Shown here: positions 1 through 7,593 of the stretch, in pieces | How positions within the stretch are numbered: the stretch's first letter is position 1 | How the letters are laid out: every line of letters starts with the position of its first letter | Assembly: GCA_017548445.1 (NCBI GenBank) | Contig: JAFYZZ010000014.1 | Location: forward strand, 1-35,144 | From: Bacteroidales bacterium | GTDB lineage: Bacteria > Bacteroidota > Bacteroidia > Bacteroidales > UBA932 | Direction of reading: 5' to 3' | DNA: 35,144 nucleotides | Notes under the pieces: generated by a model | Databases searched by the model: none | The model's input: the letters and a program-made list of their open reading frames with translations, nothing else | Told to the model about the DNA's origin: nothing | Made by a program: the position numbers and the translations under genes

Positions 1-1
1 C

Positions 2-127
2 GCGCGTCCCGCCCCCGCGCCGGGAGCGGCGCCGGCAGGCATCCGCGACATCCGGATCCTGCTGCAGGCGGCACTGCGCGGAAACAGGATATTCAGTTAT
101 TTGAGACGATATGAAGATAGTCATTGA
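2..127 (+). CDS. Possible C-terminal end of an upstream gene (partial)
   Basis: An open frame enters from the left edge and stops at TGA 125-127, overlapping the start of trkA by 17 bp. It begins with a Pro/Ala-rich stretch and ends in an amphipathic segment (IRDIRILLQAALRGNRIFSY). Third codon positions are GC-rich like the real genes around it, which is why this frame is preferred over the other two. One of those also ends near trkA, at TGA 102-104. No family can be recognised from about 41 residues. The call is weak and depends on the sequence to the left of the window. Confidence 0.35.
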   Translation, partial: ARPAPAPGAAPAGIRDIRILLQAALRGNRIFSYLRRYEDSH

Positions 128-1472
128 GGGAGCCGGAGAAGTCGGATCCCATCTTGCCAAGATGCTCAGGGCCGAGGCCAACGAGGTCACGGTGATCGAC
201 GACGACAGCGCGCGCATTACCGCCCTGTCCGCCTTCACCGACATCGAGACCGTGCTCGGCAACCCCTCCTCCATCCAGGTCCTGCGCGACGCCGGCGTGG
301 GCAAGGCGGACCTGTTCATCGCCGTCTACCCCCTCGCCACGCAGGAGGTGAACATCGTAGGCGCCCTGCTCGCCAAGCAGCTCGGCGCCGCGAAGGTCAT
401 CGCGCGCATCAACGACGAAGACTATCTGAATGCCGAGAACCGACTGCTGTTCAAGGAGTTGGGCATCGAGCTGATGTTCTATCCCGAGAAGAGCGCCGCC
501 GACGAAATCGTGGCCTTCCTGAAGCACAACTCCACCGCCGAGACGATGGACTTCGCGCGCGGCCGCCTGCAGATCGCCGTGTTCAAGCTCACCGAAGACT
601 CCCCCATCCTGGATCTCAAGCTCCTGGAATTCATCAAGGACACCACCCCCGAGGAACTCAAGCAGTTCCGCGTGATCGCCATCTCCCGCGACGAGCAGAC
701 CCTCATCCCGCGCCTGGACACGAAGTTCCTTTACGGCGACCTGGTGTTCACCATCTCCACCCGCGAGGGCGTGGAGCCGCTGTACCGGCACTTCGGCAAG
801 ACCAACGTCAACATCGGCAGCGTCTTCATCCTGGGCGGCGGTCCCATCGGCGAGATGCTCGCCCGCACCCTCTCGCGCAGCGGCCTGAAAGTCAAGCTGG
901 TGGAAAGCGACAAGGAGCGCTGCATCGAACTGTCCGAGAAACTCCCGGAAAGCGTGCGCATAGTCAACGGCGACGGCCGCAACTCGGATTTCCTGTATGA
1001 AGAGGGCATCCAGGACTACGACGCCTTCGTCGCGCTGACCGGCAGCGACGAAAGCAACGTCCTGTCCTGCGTGGTGGCGAAAAAATTCGGCGTATCGCGC
1101 ACGATCGCCGAAGTCGAGAACATCGAGTACATCCACATCGCCGAGGAGATGGGCGTGGACAACGTCATCAACAAGAAGCTCATCACCGCCGGGCGCATCT
1201 TCAAGTTCACCCTGTCCGGTAAGGCCCGCTTCGTCCGCTATATGACGGGCACCAACGCCGAGGTCATCGAGTACACGGTGGCGCCGGGCGCCGCCATCAC
1301 CCAGGGGCCCATCAAGGACATCGACTTCCCGCGCAACGCCATCATCGGCGGCATCATCCGCGGCAACGAGGCGTTCATCGCCGTGGGCGACACGGTTATC
1401 CAGCCTTACGACCGGGTGGCCATCTTCGCCCTGCCGGAAACCATCCGGGAAATCGACCGGTTCTTCAAGTAG
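111..1472 (+). CDS. trkA: Trk potassium transporter NAD-binding subunit TrkA
   Basis: This is the peripheral cytoplasmic subunit that gates TrkH-type potassium channels in response to nucleotides. The 453-aa length fits the two-RCK form of TrkA. Two Rossmann nucleotide-binding motifs are visible: GAGEVG at about residues 7-12, and GGGPIG about residue 243 onward. Each is followed by an RCK_C-type region, the second ending near the C-terminus (VGDTVIQPYDRVAIFAL). The ATG at 111 directly precedes the conserved N-terminal strand. The gene ends only 3 bp before the stop of dnaJ, so the two converge without room for a terminator. No trkH channel gene lies downstream here, so the partner must be elsewhere. 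Confidence 0.95.
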   Translation: MKIVIEGAGEVGSHLAKMLRAEANEVTVIDDDSARITALSAFTDIETVLGNPSSIQVLRDAGVGKADLFIAVYPLATQEVNIVGALLAKQLGAAKVIARINDEDYLNAENRLLFKELGIELMFYPEKSAADEIVAFLKHNSTAETMDFARGRLQIAVFKLTEDSPILDLKLLEFIKDTTPEELKQFRVIAISRDEQTLIPRLDTKFLYGDLVFTISTREGVEPLYRHFGKTNVNIGSVFILGGGPIGEMLARTLSRSGLKVKLVESDKERCIELSEKLPESVRIVNGDGRNSDFLYEEGIQDYDAFVALTGSDESNVLSCVVAKKFGVSRTIAEVENIEYIHIAEEMGVDNVINKKLITAGRIFKFTLSGKARFVRYMTGTNAEVIEYTVAPGAAITQGPIKDIDFPRNAIIGGIIRGNEAFIAVGDTVIQPYDRVAIFALPETIREIDRFFK

Positions 1473-1475
1473 GCT

Positions 1476-2672
1476 TTAGAAGTATTTGCTCTCTTTCTCG
1501 AAGAGCGCCTTGTCCTCCCGGTTGGGATCCGGGCGGAAGGCGTCGCGCATCTTCTCCACCGCCTCGCGTTCGCTGCGGCCCAGCTTGCGCGGGATCCACA
1601 CCAGGATCTTGACGTAGAGGTCGCCGCGGCTGCCCAGCCCATAGCCGTTCACGCTGGGCAGGCCCTTGCCGCGCAGGCGCTCCACCGTGCCGGACTGCGT
1701 GCCGGGTTCGAGTTTCAGGCGCTGCGGGCCGTCCAGCCCGGGAACCTGGATCTCGCAGCCGAGCATCGCGTCGGCCACGCTGATCACGCGCGTATAGAAG
1801 AGGTTCACGCCGTCGCGCTTGAGCTGGGCGTGCGGCTGCTCCTCCACGATCACCAGCAGGTCGCCGTTGGTGCCGCCCTGCGGGGCTCCGTGGCCTTCGC
1901 CGCGCAGCGTGAGCTGCATTCCGTCCTCGACGCCCGCCGGGATATGCACCTTGACCGTCTCCTTGCGGCGCACCAGCCCGGTGCCCTTGCAATGGCTGCA
2001 GGGGTTCGAAACCACCTTGCCGGTGCCCTGGCAGTGCGGGCAGGTGGAGGTGCTGAGCGCCCGTCCGAACAGGGTGCTGGTCACATTCTGCACCACGCCC
2101 GCGCCCTTGCAGGTAGGGCAGGTCTTCACGTCGGATGCGTTCTTGGTGCCGCGTCCGTTACAATCCGGGCAGGGGCGGTTGCGCTCGATGGTGACCTCCT
2201 TGTCGCATCCGTTCAGGATCTCCTCCAGGGTCACCTTCACGCGGGTGCGGATGTCGCGGCCGCGCGGCGTGCGGGCTTCCTGGCGCCCTCCGCCGAAACC
2301 GAAGTTGCCGAAGCCGCCTTCCCCAAAGCCGCTGAATCCTCCGAAGCCGCCGAACGCGCCTCCGAAGAGGTTGTTCAGGATGTCGTTCAGGTTGCCGAAG
2401 CCCTGGCTCCAGTCCTGCCCGGCGGCGCCGTCCACGCCCGCGAAGCCGAACTGGTCGTACTTCGCGCGCTTGTCCGGGTCACTTAGGACGGAATATGCCT
2501 CGGAGGCCTCCTTGAACTTCTCCTCGGCGGTCTTCTTCTCGGCGTCGGTGCCGCTGACCCAGCGGTCCGGATGCCATTTGAGCGCCGCCTTGCGGTAAGC
2601 GCCCTTTATGTCGTCGGCCGAGGCTCCTTTCTGGAGCCCCAGGACCTCGTAGTAATCTCTTTTCTCTGCCAT
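1476..2672 (-). CDS. dnaJ: Molecular chaperone DnaJ (Hsp40)
   Basis: Co-chaperone that delivers unfolded clients to DnaK and stimulates its ATPase in the cytoplasm. The 398-aa protein has the full type I architecture. It has an N-terminal J domain with the HPD motif (KWHPDRW, about residue 33), a Gly/Phe-rich linker (about 75-130), and a zinc-binding region with four CxxCxGxG repeats (CPDCNGRG, CPTCKGAG, CPHCQGTG, CSHCKGTG). A C-terminal client-binding domain follows. It lies 4 bp downstream of grpE and is surely co-transcribed with it. dnaK is not in this window. Confidence 0.97.
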   Translation of the reverse strand: MAEKRDYYEVLGLQKGASADDIKGAYRKAALKWHPDRWVSGTDAEKKTAEEKFKEASEAYSVLSDPDKRAKYDQFGFAGVDGAAGQDWSQGFGNLNDILNNLFGGAFGGFGGFSGFGEGGFGNFGFGGGRQEARTPRGRDIRTRVKVTLEEILNGCDKEVTIERNRPCPDCNGRGTKNASDVKTCPTCKGAGVVQNVTSTLFGRALSTSTCPHCQGTGKVVSNPCSHCKGTGLVRRKETVKVHIPAGVEDGMQLTLRGEGHGAPQGGTNGDLLVIVEEQPHAQLKRDGVNLFYTRVISVADAMLGCEIQVPGLDGPQRLKLEPGTQSGTVERLRGKGLPSVNGYGLGSRGDLYVKILVWIPRKLGRSEREAVEKMRDAFRPDPNREDKALFEKESKYF

Positions 2673-2676
2673 AGGC

Positions 2677-3267
2677 TTATGCTCCCACGACTACCTTGGC
2701 GTACCGCAGGACCTTGCCTCCGAGGGTATAGCCCGTCTGGACGATGTCGATGACCTTGCCCTTCAGGTCCTCGCTGGGCGCAGGGAACTGGGTCACGGCC
2801 TCGTGGAAGTCGGTGTCGAAGACCTCGCCCTTAGCCTCGATACGGGCCAGGCCCTGGGTCTTCAGGTAGTCCATCAATTTATTGTAGATCAGCAGGGTGC
2901 CTTCCTTGGCGGCCTCGTCGGACGAGTTGGAGAGCATCTCCAGCGCCCGCTCGCAGTCGTCCAGCACCGGCAGGAGCCCCTCGATGGTCTTGGCCGAGGC
3001 CGAGGCGATGAGGTTCAGGCGGTCCTCCGAGCTGCGGCGGCGGAAGGTCTCGAACTCCGCCATCAGGCGCAGGTAACGGTCCTTCTCCTTCGCAAGGTCC
3101 CCTTCCGCCTTCGCCAATTTGTCAGTCAGCTCGGCGGCCTGCTTGCGCAGGGCGTCTTCCTTGCGCTCTTCCTTCTTCGATTTCTTCTTGGGTTCTTCCG
3201 GCTGCGGGGTCTGCTCCACAGGCTCTTCCGCCTGCATTTCCTGCTGTATTTCTTTCTCGTCTGCCAT
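2677..3267 (-). CDS. grpE: Nucleotide exchange factor GrpE
   Basis: GrpE is the homodimeric nucleotide exchange factor that releases ADP from DnaK. The 196-aa length is normal for the family. The N-terminal about 45 residues are Glu/Gln/Lys-rich and probably disordered. They are followed by a long coiled coil (about 45-90) and the beta-domain containing the conserved GYTLGGKVLRYAKV end. The gene is the first of a grpE-dnaJ pair, with a 4-bp gap to dnaJ. Upstream on the same strand is a sigma-54-like element and a TGACA/TGTCA palindrome, described separately. A heat-shock or stress regulation of the pair is likely but not shown. Confidence 0.95.
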   Translation of the reverse strand: MADEKEIQQEMQAEEPVEQTPQPEEPKKKSKKEERKEDALRKQAAELTDKLAKAEGDLAKEKDRYLRLMAEFETFRRRSSEDRLNLIASASAKTIEGLLPVLDDCERALEMLSNSSDEAAKEGTLLIYNKLMDYLKTQGLARIEAKGEVFDTDFHEAVTQFPAPSEDLKGKVIDIVQTGYTLGGKVLRYAKVVVGA

Positions 3268-3297
3268 AATGGAATCTTGTATTTGCCTCTATCAAAA

Positions 3298-3313
3298 GCA
3301 AATCCTCTGCCAA
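3298..3313 (-). promoter_or_regulatory. Sigma-54-like -24/-12 element upstream of grpE
   Basis: Read on the minus strand the sequence is TTGGCAGAGGATTTGC. It has GG and GC dinucleotides separated by exactly 10 nt, as in RpoN promoters (consensus TGGCAC-N5-TTGC). TGGCA and TTGC both match; two positions between them deviate. A start site about 12 nt downstream would give a short 5' leader before the grpE ATG at 3267. A perfect 5-bp palindrome (TGACA-N3-TGTCA, 3314-3326) sits immediately upstream and could bind a regulator. No clear Bacteroidota vegetative promoter was seen in this gap. Confidence 0.4.
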
Positions 3314-3455
3314 TGACAGAATGTCACGCGCAGGCGCGCAAAGCTTCCTGGGAACGCCCTCAAACTGATTCCATCCCACTATATTCTATTGAATATAATT
3401 GATTCATTTTACATAATATTTACATTCGTTATGATGTAGTTTAAATTATTACTTT

Positions 3456-3463
3456 TATATTTG
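3456..3463 (+). promoter_or_regulatory. Bacteroidota -7 box of the hip operon
   Basis: TATATTTG matches the Bacteroidota -7 consensus TAnnTTTG and lies 19 nt before the ATG of the HipB-like gene. No convincing -33 TTTG is visible at the right distance, which is common for regulated promoters. The following palindrome overlaps the expected transcription start. Confidence 0.6.
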
Positions 3464-3477
3464 CATCCAAAAGGATG
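3464..3477 (+). promoter_or_regulatory. Candidate HipB operator palindrome
   Basis: CATCCAAAAGGATG is a perfect 5-bp inverted repeat with a 4-nt spacer. It abuts the -7 box and covers the expected start of transcription. The half-site resembles the TATCC/GGATA arms of the E. coli hipBA operators, although the spacer is shorter than the 8 nt there. Autorepression of the operon by its helix-turn-helix protein is the natural inference. Confidence 0.5.
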
Positions 3478-3482
3478 TAATT

Positions 3483-3689
3483 ATGAGCAATAACGTCATC
3501 TCTTCGACATTGAAATCCCTGCGGAAGGAACACGGCCTTACGCAGGTGGATCTGGCAATGAAGTCCGGCGTCGGCTTGAACTTCGTGCGTGAATTGGAGC
3601 AGGGTAAGGTTACCGTCCGGATGGACAAGGTCGCCCAGGTATTTGATTTGTTCGGATACGAACTGGTTCCGCAAAAGAAGGTGAAATGA
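3483..3689 (+). CDS. hipB: HipB-like helix-turn-helix antitoxin/repressor
   Basis: A 68-aa Xre-family DNA-binding protein. The helix-turn-helix covers about residues 9-60 (LRKEHGLTQVDLAMKSGVG, then FVRELEQGK). It is the type usually annotated as a HipB transcriptional regulator in Bacteroidota. The length is that of a bare HTH domain with a short tail. Its TGA overlaps the ATG of the next gene (ATGA), indicating translational coupling. It probably represses its own promoter through the adjacent palindrome and acts as part of the antitoxin. In known HipBST systems the small HipS protein, rather than HipB alone, neutralises the kinase. Confidence 0.85.
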   Translation: MSNNVISSTLKSLRKEHGLTQVDLAMKSGVGLNFVRELEQGKVTVRMDKVAQVFDLFGYELVPQKKVK

Positions 3690-4018
3690 AAACGGCATTG
3701 ATCGAATACAAAGGGAAGCCGGCCGGGGTCTTGAAAGAAACGGATGAGGGTTATGAGTTCCTTTATGACAAGGAGTATCTCTCAGATGCAGATTCCAAGC
3801 CCGTCAGTTTGACTCTCCCCTTGACTGGGGAGCCATACCAGTTCCCGGTCCTTTTTCCGTTCTTCGACGGCCTGATTCCGGAGGGCTGGCTCCTGGATGT
3901 GGCCCTGCGCAATACGGATATCAGCGAGCTGGACAGATTCTCCCTGCTTCTTCTCTGCTGCAAGGACTGCATCGGCACAGTCAGTGTCATTCAGCTAAAG
4001 GAAGAGAGCGATGAGTAA
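3686..4018 (+). CDS. hipS: HipS-like protein: free-standing HipA N-terminal subdomain
   Basis: A 110-aa protein equal to the HipA N-terminal subdomain 1 (couple_hipA type). It includes the characteristic LFPFFDGLIPEGWLL segment at about residues 56-70. In classic hipBA loci this domain is fused to the kinase; here it is a separate gene. That is the arrangement of the three-gene HipBST systems described in enteropathogenic E. coli, where HipS is the antitoxin that binds the kinase. It overlaps hipB by 4 bp and the kinase gene by 8 bp, so all three are co-translated. The function is inferred from this organisation. Confidence 0.8.
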   Translation: MKTALIEYKGKPAGVLKETDEGYEFLYDKEYLSDADSKPVSLTLPLTGEPYQFPVLFPFFDGLIPEGWLLDVALRNTDISELDRFSLLLLCCKDCIGTVSVIQLKEESDE

Positions 4019-4937
4019 GTGTCTGTATTGCTATAAGGAACTCGGACCGGGAGAGGTCGATTTCCACAAGTCCTGTTGCAGGAAGTTCTTCGGAACCGCG
4101 ACGGCTCCGTCATTGGATTATACCCGGGAGGAGATGGACGAACTGGCCGCCCAGGTCATCAAGTCACAAACCACTTTGACCGGGGTTCAGCCAAAGCTGT
4201 CCCTGAATCTTGACAAGCACAGGGATTCCCAGAAACTTACCATCGTGGGCCTCTGGGGTGGCTATATCTTCAAGCCCCAGACGGAACAGTTTGCGATGCT
4301 GCCCGAAAACGAGGATCTCACTATGCACCTGGCCGAAATCGCAAAGCTTAAGACTGTCCCCCATACCCTCATCCGAATGAAAGACGGCAGCATTGGCTAT
4401 CTCACCAAGCGGATTGACCGGACGAAAACAGGAGAAAAGATTGCAATGGAGGATATGTGCCAGCTGACGGAACGGCAGACCGAACATAAGTACCGCAGTG
4501 CGTATGAGCAGATCGGCAAGGCAATCCGGAAGTATTCCGCCTATCCCCAATTGGATATGGTAGATTTCCTGGAATTGGTGTATTTCTCCTGGCTTACAGG
4601 GAACAACGATATGCATCTGAAGAACTTCTCCCTGTATTCCCCTGCAGGCGAGCCCGTTCTCGCCCCGGCATACGATCTGTTGAGCGCCGCCATAAGCAAT
4701 CCCGCCGATGACGAAGAATTGGCCCTGAATCTTAATGGGAAAAAGAAGCATCTCAAGGATTCCGACTTTGTAGCAGCGTTCAGGACTTGCGGCGTGCCCG
4801 AAATCGTATTTGATCGCATAAAGAAGAAGTATCTGGATCTTCTCCCTAAGTTTGAAGGGGAAATACAGCGTTCATTCCTGTCCGAAGACCTCAAAGCCTC
4901 GTATATAGAGTTACTTCATAGGAAAATGCAAATATAG
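4011..4937 (+). CDS. hipT: HipT/HipA-like serine/threonine kinase toxin
   Basis: A 308-aa HipA C-terminal-type kinase. E. coli HipA and HipT phosphorylate aminoacyl-tRNA synthetases (GltX and TrpS respectively) and stop growth; the target here is unknown. Visible features in order are a Cys cluster near the N-terminus (C4, C7, C22, C23, with H19), likely a small zinc knuckle; the Gly-rich loop TLTGVQPKLS (55-64); the catalytic loop GNNDMHLKN (D200, N205); and the metal-binding YDLL Asp (D222). The loop position where HipA/HipT carry autophosphorylated serines reads T-L-T. The gene is complete and ends 30 bp before an 84-bp repeat. Confidence 0.85.
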   Translation: MSKCLYCYKELGPGEVDFHKSCCRKFFGTATAPSLDYTREEMDELAAQVIKSQTTLTGVQPKLSLNLDKHRDSQKLTIVGLWGGYIFKPQTEQFAMLPENEDLTMHLAEIAKLKTVPHTLIRMKDGSIGYLTKRIDRTKTGEKIAMEDMCQLTERQTEHKYRSAYEQIGKAIRKYSAYPQLDMVDFLELVYFSWLTGNNDMHLKNFSLYSPAGEPVLAPAYDLLSAAISNPADDEELALNLNGKKKHLKDSDFVAAFRTCGVPEIVFDRIKKKYLDLLPKFEGEIQRSFLSEDLKASYIELLHRKMQI

Positions 4938-4967
4938 TTCCATACCTCCTGCGCCCGCAAAAGCATA

Positions 4968-5051
4968 CCGGTCACGATAATGTCCCAAATCGAAGCGACC
5001 CCCGGTTTTCTTGCCAGGGGTCGCTCTGTTTTGGGGCTTATTCGAGTCCAG
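4968..5051. repeat. 84-bp direct repeat, left copy, containing a long hairpin
   Basis: This segment is identical to 8947-9030 at 82 of 84 positions. It contains a strong hairpin with a 9-bp inner stem (4994-5002 with 5017-5025). Outer pairing of CCCAAA (4984-4989) with the TTTGGG around 5029-5034 extends it. The two copies differ only at 4994/5025, where A-T here is T-A in the other copy, so pairing is preserved. It follows hipT and could terminate it, since the stem is followed by TGTTTT. Together with the right copy it brackets an AT-rich accessory island. Confidence 0.9.
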
Positions 5052-5149
5052 CATTAAGTTCCCTCTTTACTCTCTAATATGCCTATTAGTATGGAAATCC
5101 CGACGAAAACTGACCCCCTACGTCTCTTCCGAGAGGGCTCTCAGTCAAT

Positions 5150-5497
5150 TTAAAGCGGATTCTCCAGGTCATTAAGATTCGACTTTCTGAAAAGAATTCC
5201 ACCCCATAAAAGACAATCTTCTTGAATCCGAATGTATTCATCTTGAACATAGTACCGTTCAAAGTATGTATCTGTAAGGGGCGGAATATAGATTGTTATT
5301 CGATTCTTGCTTGGCTCAAGGGGACACATTATTAATGGCGGAATAGCAACAATACCATGGAACGTATATCCATGTGGATGCTCTTTGACGATGCTTTGTA
5401 CATTAGGTTCGAATCCAAAGAAAATTATGTCTGTTTTTGTAAACTTTAACTCTGTCCGACTTTTAGGGGTGACTACACTGTGATGAAGAAGTGGCAC
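5150..5497 (-). CDS. Hypothetical protein, 115 aa
   Basis: An open frame of 115 residues starting at GTG. A TGA stop lies only two codons upstream of that start in frame, so the start is not much further up. The protein is rich in beta-prone segments (DIIFFGFEP, ITIYIPPL) and has no signal peptide, membrane segment or motif that I recognise. It is the last gene of the AT-rich island on this strand, 39 bp after the stop of the membrane protein gene, so the two may be co-transcribed. A small immunity-type protein or the remnant of a longer gene are both possible. The weak start and lack of family make this uncertain. Confidence 0.5.
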   Translation of the reverse strand: MPLLHHSVVTPKSRTELKFTKTDIIFFGFEPNVQSIVKEHPHGYTFHGIVAIPPLIMCPLEPSKNRITIYIPPLTDTYFERYYVQDEYIRIQEDCLLWGGILFRKSNLNDLENPL

Positions 5498-5536
5498 CCA
5501 TTGTCAGACAGCGACCGCGAGGAATTGCTCTCTTCG

Positions 5537-6517
5537 TTAAAAATCAGCGTCATAAGTCTTTAAGATGCGTGCCTTTTGTCGAATTCTCATCAATCTATTA
5601 TTCTCTTTATCAAAACCGTATTTCTTCAATTTCGTTGCTTCACTTACATATAAGTAATCCTCGGTAATTGAAATTGGCCCGGAAGAAGAATGCGGAATGC
5701 GGAAACTGTTCCAAGTCTTTCCAAAGTCTTCGCTATAGAACAATCGGCTACGGAAAGAATTAGATGCAAGCACGGCTATCTGTCGTTTTAGTGTATCTGC
5801 TCCATTACACCAATAAAGGCCATTGGTATCTAATAATCTATCAATACTTTCCCTATCGGTGTAATGTAAAAACTGTCCTCCCAAAGAAATATCAATAGTA
5901 TCCAAATCAAAGGATAATGAGTCGGAAGATGTGTTGAATAAAAACTGACAATAGGATTCTAAAGAACCAATCTCATCATATAACAAAGCAGTGCCAAGAA
6001 TAGTATTATTCTTTCTGGATACTTTCGGCGACACATAAAAAGCGCCTTTCTCGTCGCACTTCTTAATCCGAATCCAAGAAAGCCCCCCGTCTTCCGTTTT
6101 ATAAACAGCAAGGTCAGACTCTTTTGAAACAACAAAAACATAGCCGTCATCATCCCCCAGGAATTCCACGCTCTGTATTTTACCTCCAAAAATAGATGTG
6201 GCATACCTATCTGTTCGATCGACAATGAACTTAGCGAACAAGAGCAAAAGCAATACAAGAAAAACCGAAAGCATTTTTATCCCAAACCTAAACCCGGTTC
6301 CCTTATCGTAAAAGAATCTGATGACGAACCACAACCCTATGAGACAAACCACTAATTGAGCTATCAAATACCAATCATAATCCCAGTACTCATAGAGTAA
6401 ACCCAAGCAATTATGAATAAGCACGATAATGCTCCAGCAGGATTGAAGCAGAAGGCCTAACCCAGCTAGACCAGCAAGTATTATTAAAAGAATTCTATTA
6501 CCAGTTATTAGCCGCAT
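5537..6517 (-). CDS. Membrane protein with Asp-box/BNR-like periplasmic domain, candidate immunity protein
   Basis: From the chosen start (ATG at 6517, preceded by AGAGGAA) the protein has 326 residues. The frame stays open to 6580, giving 347 aa, but the hydrophobic region begins just after the internal Met. Three membrane segments lie in the first about 100 residues (ILLIILAGLAGLGLLL; YLIAQLVVCLIGLWFVI; MLSVFLVLLLLLF). An exported domain follows with two Asp-box-like motifs (YKTEDGGLSW, YSEDFGKTW), suggesting a small beta-propeller or sialidase-type fold. The start overlaps the 3' end of the rhs-tip gene by 20 bp. Such overlap with a polymorphic toxin is typical of a cognate immunity gene, so this is the best immunity candidate, but the function is inferred from position only. 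Confidence 0.6.
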   Translation of the reverse strand: MRLITGNRILLIILAGLAGLGLLLQSCWSIIVLIHNCLGLLYEYWDYDWYLIAQLVVCLIGLWFVIRFFYDKGTGFRFGIKMLSVFLVLLLLLFAKFIVDRTDRYATSIFGGKIQSVEFLGDDDGYVFVVSKESDLAVYKTEDGGLSWIRIKKCDEKGAFYVSPKVSRKNNTILGTALLYDEIGSLESYCQFLFNTSSDSLSFDLDTIDISLGGQFLHYTDRESIDRLLDTNGLYWCNGADTLKRQIAVLASNSFRSRLFYSEDFGKTWNSFRIPHSSSGPISITEDYLYVSEATKLKKYGFDKENNRLMRIRQKARILKTYDADF

Positions 6518-7556
6518 TCCGGTATTCCTCTTCGGTCTCATATTGGTTGAAGTAAAAGTGGTCTTTAGAATCAACGCCAACGATCAAGAACATCGTCTGA
6601 TCACCGCTATCAGTATGCTTATTATACTTAAAACCAATGCTGGTTTCTGTTTTATTTCTGCCTATTTCCTCAAAGCCATCAACATACTCGCCCTTTGACC
6701 TCGTTATCTTGGGATTAAAGGAACCGGTTCCTATGCTTTTCCCAGAATACTTTCTTCTAAGATTAGGCATCATATATACCGAGCGGAGGTAGTTTTCAAA
6801 TGAAACAGAATTTGACTCTGTTTGATCTGTATTTCCCCGTGAGCGACCATTGTGCATATATAAGATTCTTATGGAATGATCATATGCATGATTAATTTCA
6901 TGTCCCATTGCAACAAACTCTGAAGGAGTGCCTCCATCACGATTCCTAAAAGGATTTGTAACATAACGAATCTCTTTTCCAGTAAAACGGGCCATACAAG
7001 AAAAGGGCACGGGTATCAAATCATACTCAGGAAGAGCTTCTATTAGTTTTGAAACTCTAATAGCACCCCTCTCCGTTGCAACAATGTGAGCCAAATCGAG
7101 TATCGCGTCATTAACATTCCTCCTAATCCTTATACTCTCCCCAGTCGGATCCACATACATTATCGGATTCGCGGCGCAGAACAAATACGGCGAATGGTCG
7201 TAGTACTTCTCCGCCATCGGATCGACACTCAGCCAGGAGGCAGTCCCCGGACTGTAAAGCCGCGCTCCGAAGTCCAGGTAAGGAGCACCGGGGGCGACGC
7301 CCGAGCCGGTGAGATCCGTCAGGGCTGTGCCTGCAATTTCCTTGCCACCAAAGCGATAGCGTTTCTCGGAGTTGTCCGTCGTGCTGCTGGAGGTCCAGAC
7401 CCTTGAGACGGTGCCATAGGGGTAGTAGTCGAACCGCTGGCGGATGGCGCCGGACCCGTCCTTGACCACACGCACGCTCCCGAGATGGTCCGTGACATAA
7501 TAGAGCACGTTGCCCGTCCCGCTGCCGTTGATCAGGCAGCCCCAAAAAGGGCACAC
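6498..7556 (-). CDS. Orphan Rhs/YD-repeat C-terminal tip with M91-like zinc metallopeptidase domain
   Basis: The first about 140 residues are the conserved Rhs core end (VTDHLGSVRVVKDGSG, then YLDFGARLYSP), closing with the DPTG hinge at 136-139. The large YD-repeat shell is missing, so this is a tip without its full-length carrier. After the hinge comes a variable domain with the zinc-binding GHEINHAYDH (H219, E220, H223) and a downstream SFENYLRS. That pairing resembles the M91/NleD-like metallopeptidase effectors (HExxH with a later ENxxR). The DNA is GC-rich for the core and abruptly AT-rich for the tip. The start shown is GTG at 7556, but the frame is open further up into the preceding gene, so this could be a truncated or displaced 3' fragment. 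Confidence 0.75.
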   Translation of the reverse strand: MCPFWGCLINGSGTGNVLYYVTDHLGSVRVVKDGSGAIRQRFDYYPYGTVSRVWTSSSTTDNSEKRYRFGGKEIAGTALTDLTGSGVAPGAPYLDFGARLYSPGTASWLSVDPMAEKYYDHSPYLFCAANPIMYVDPTGESIRIRRNVNDAILDLAHIVATERGAIRVSKLIEALPEYDLIPVPFSCMARFTGKEIRYVTNPFRNRDGGTPSEFVAMGHEINHAYDHSIRILYMHNGRSRGNTDQTESNSVSFENYLRSVYMMPNLRRKYSGKSIGTGSFNPKITRSKGEYVDGFEEIGRNKTETSIGFKYNKHTDSGDQTMFLIVGVDSKDHFYFNQYETEEEYRNAANNW

Positions 7557-7593
7557 TCCATTCTTTCTCTGCTTCCCGGGAAAATGGAAACCC

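Noticed and set aside
93..1136. Long minus-strand open frame opposite trkA
   Set aside because: It is a shadow of trkA caused by high GC third positions; its sequence has no family features and is low-complexity Gly/Ala/Val/Asp/Glu/His-rich.
3298..3326. A CIRCE heat-shock operator upstream of grpE
   Set aside because: The TGACA palindrome is too short and does not match the TTAGCACTC-N9-GAGTGCTAA consensus.
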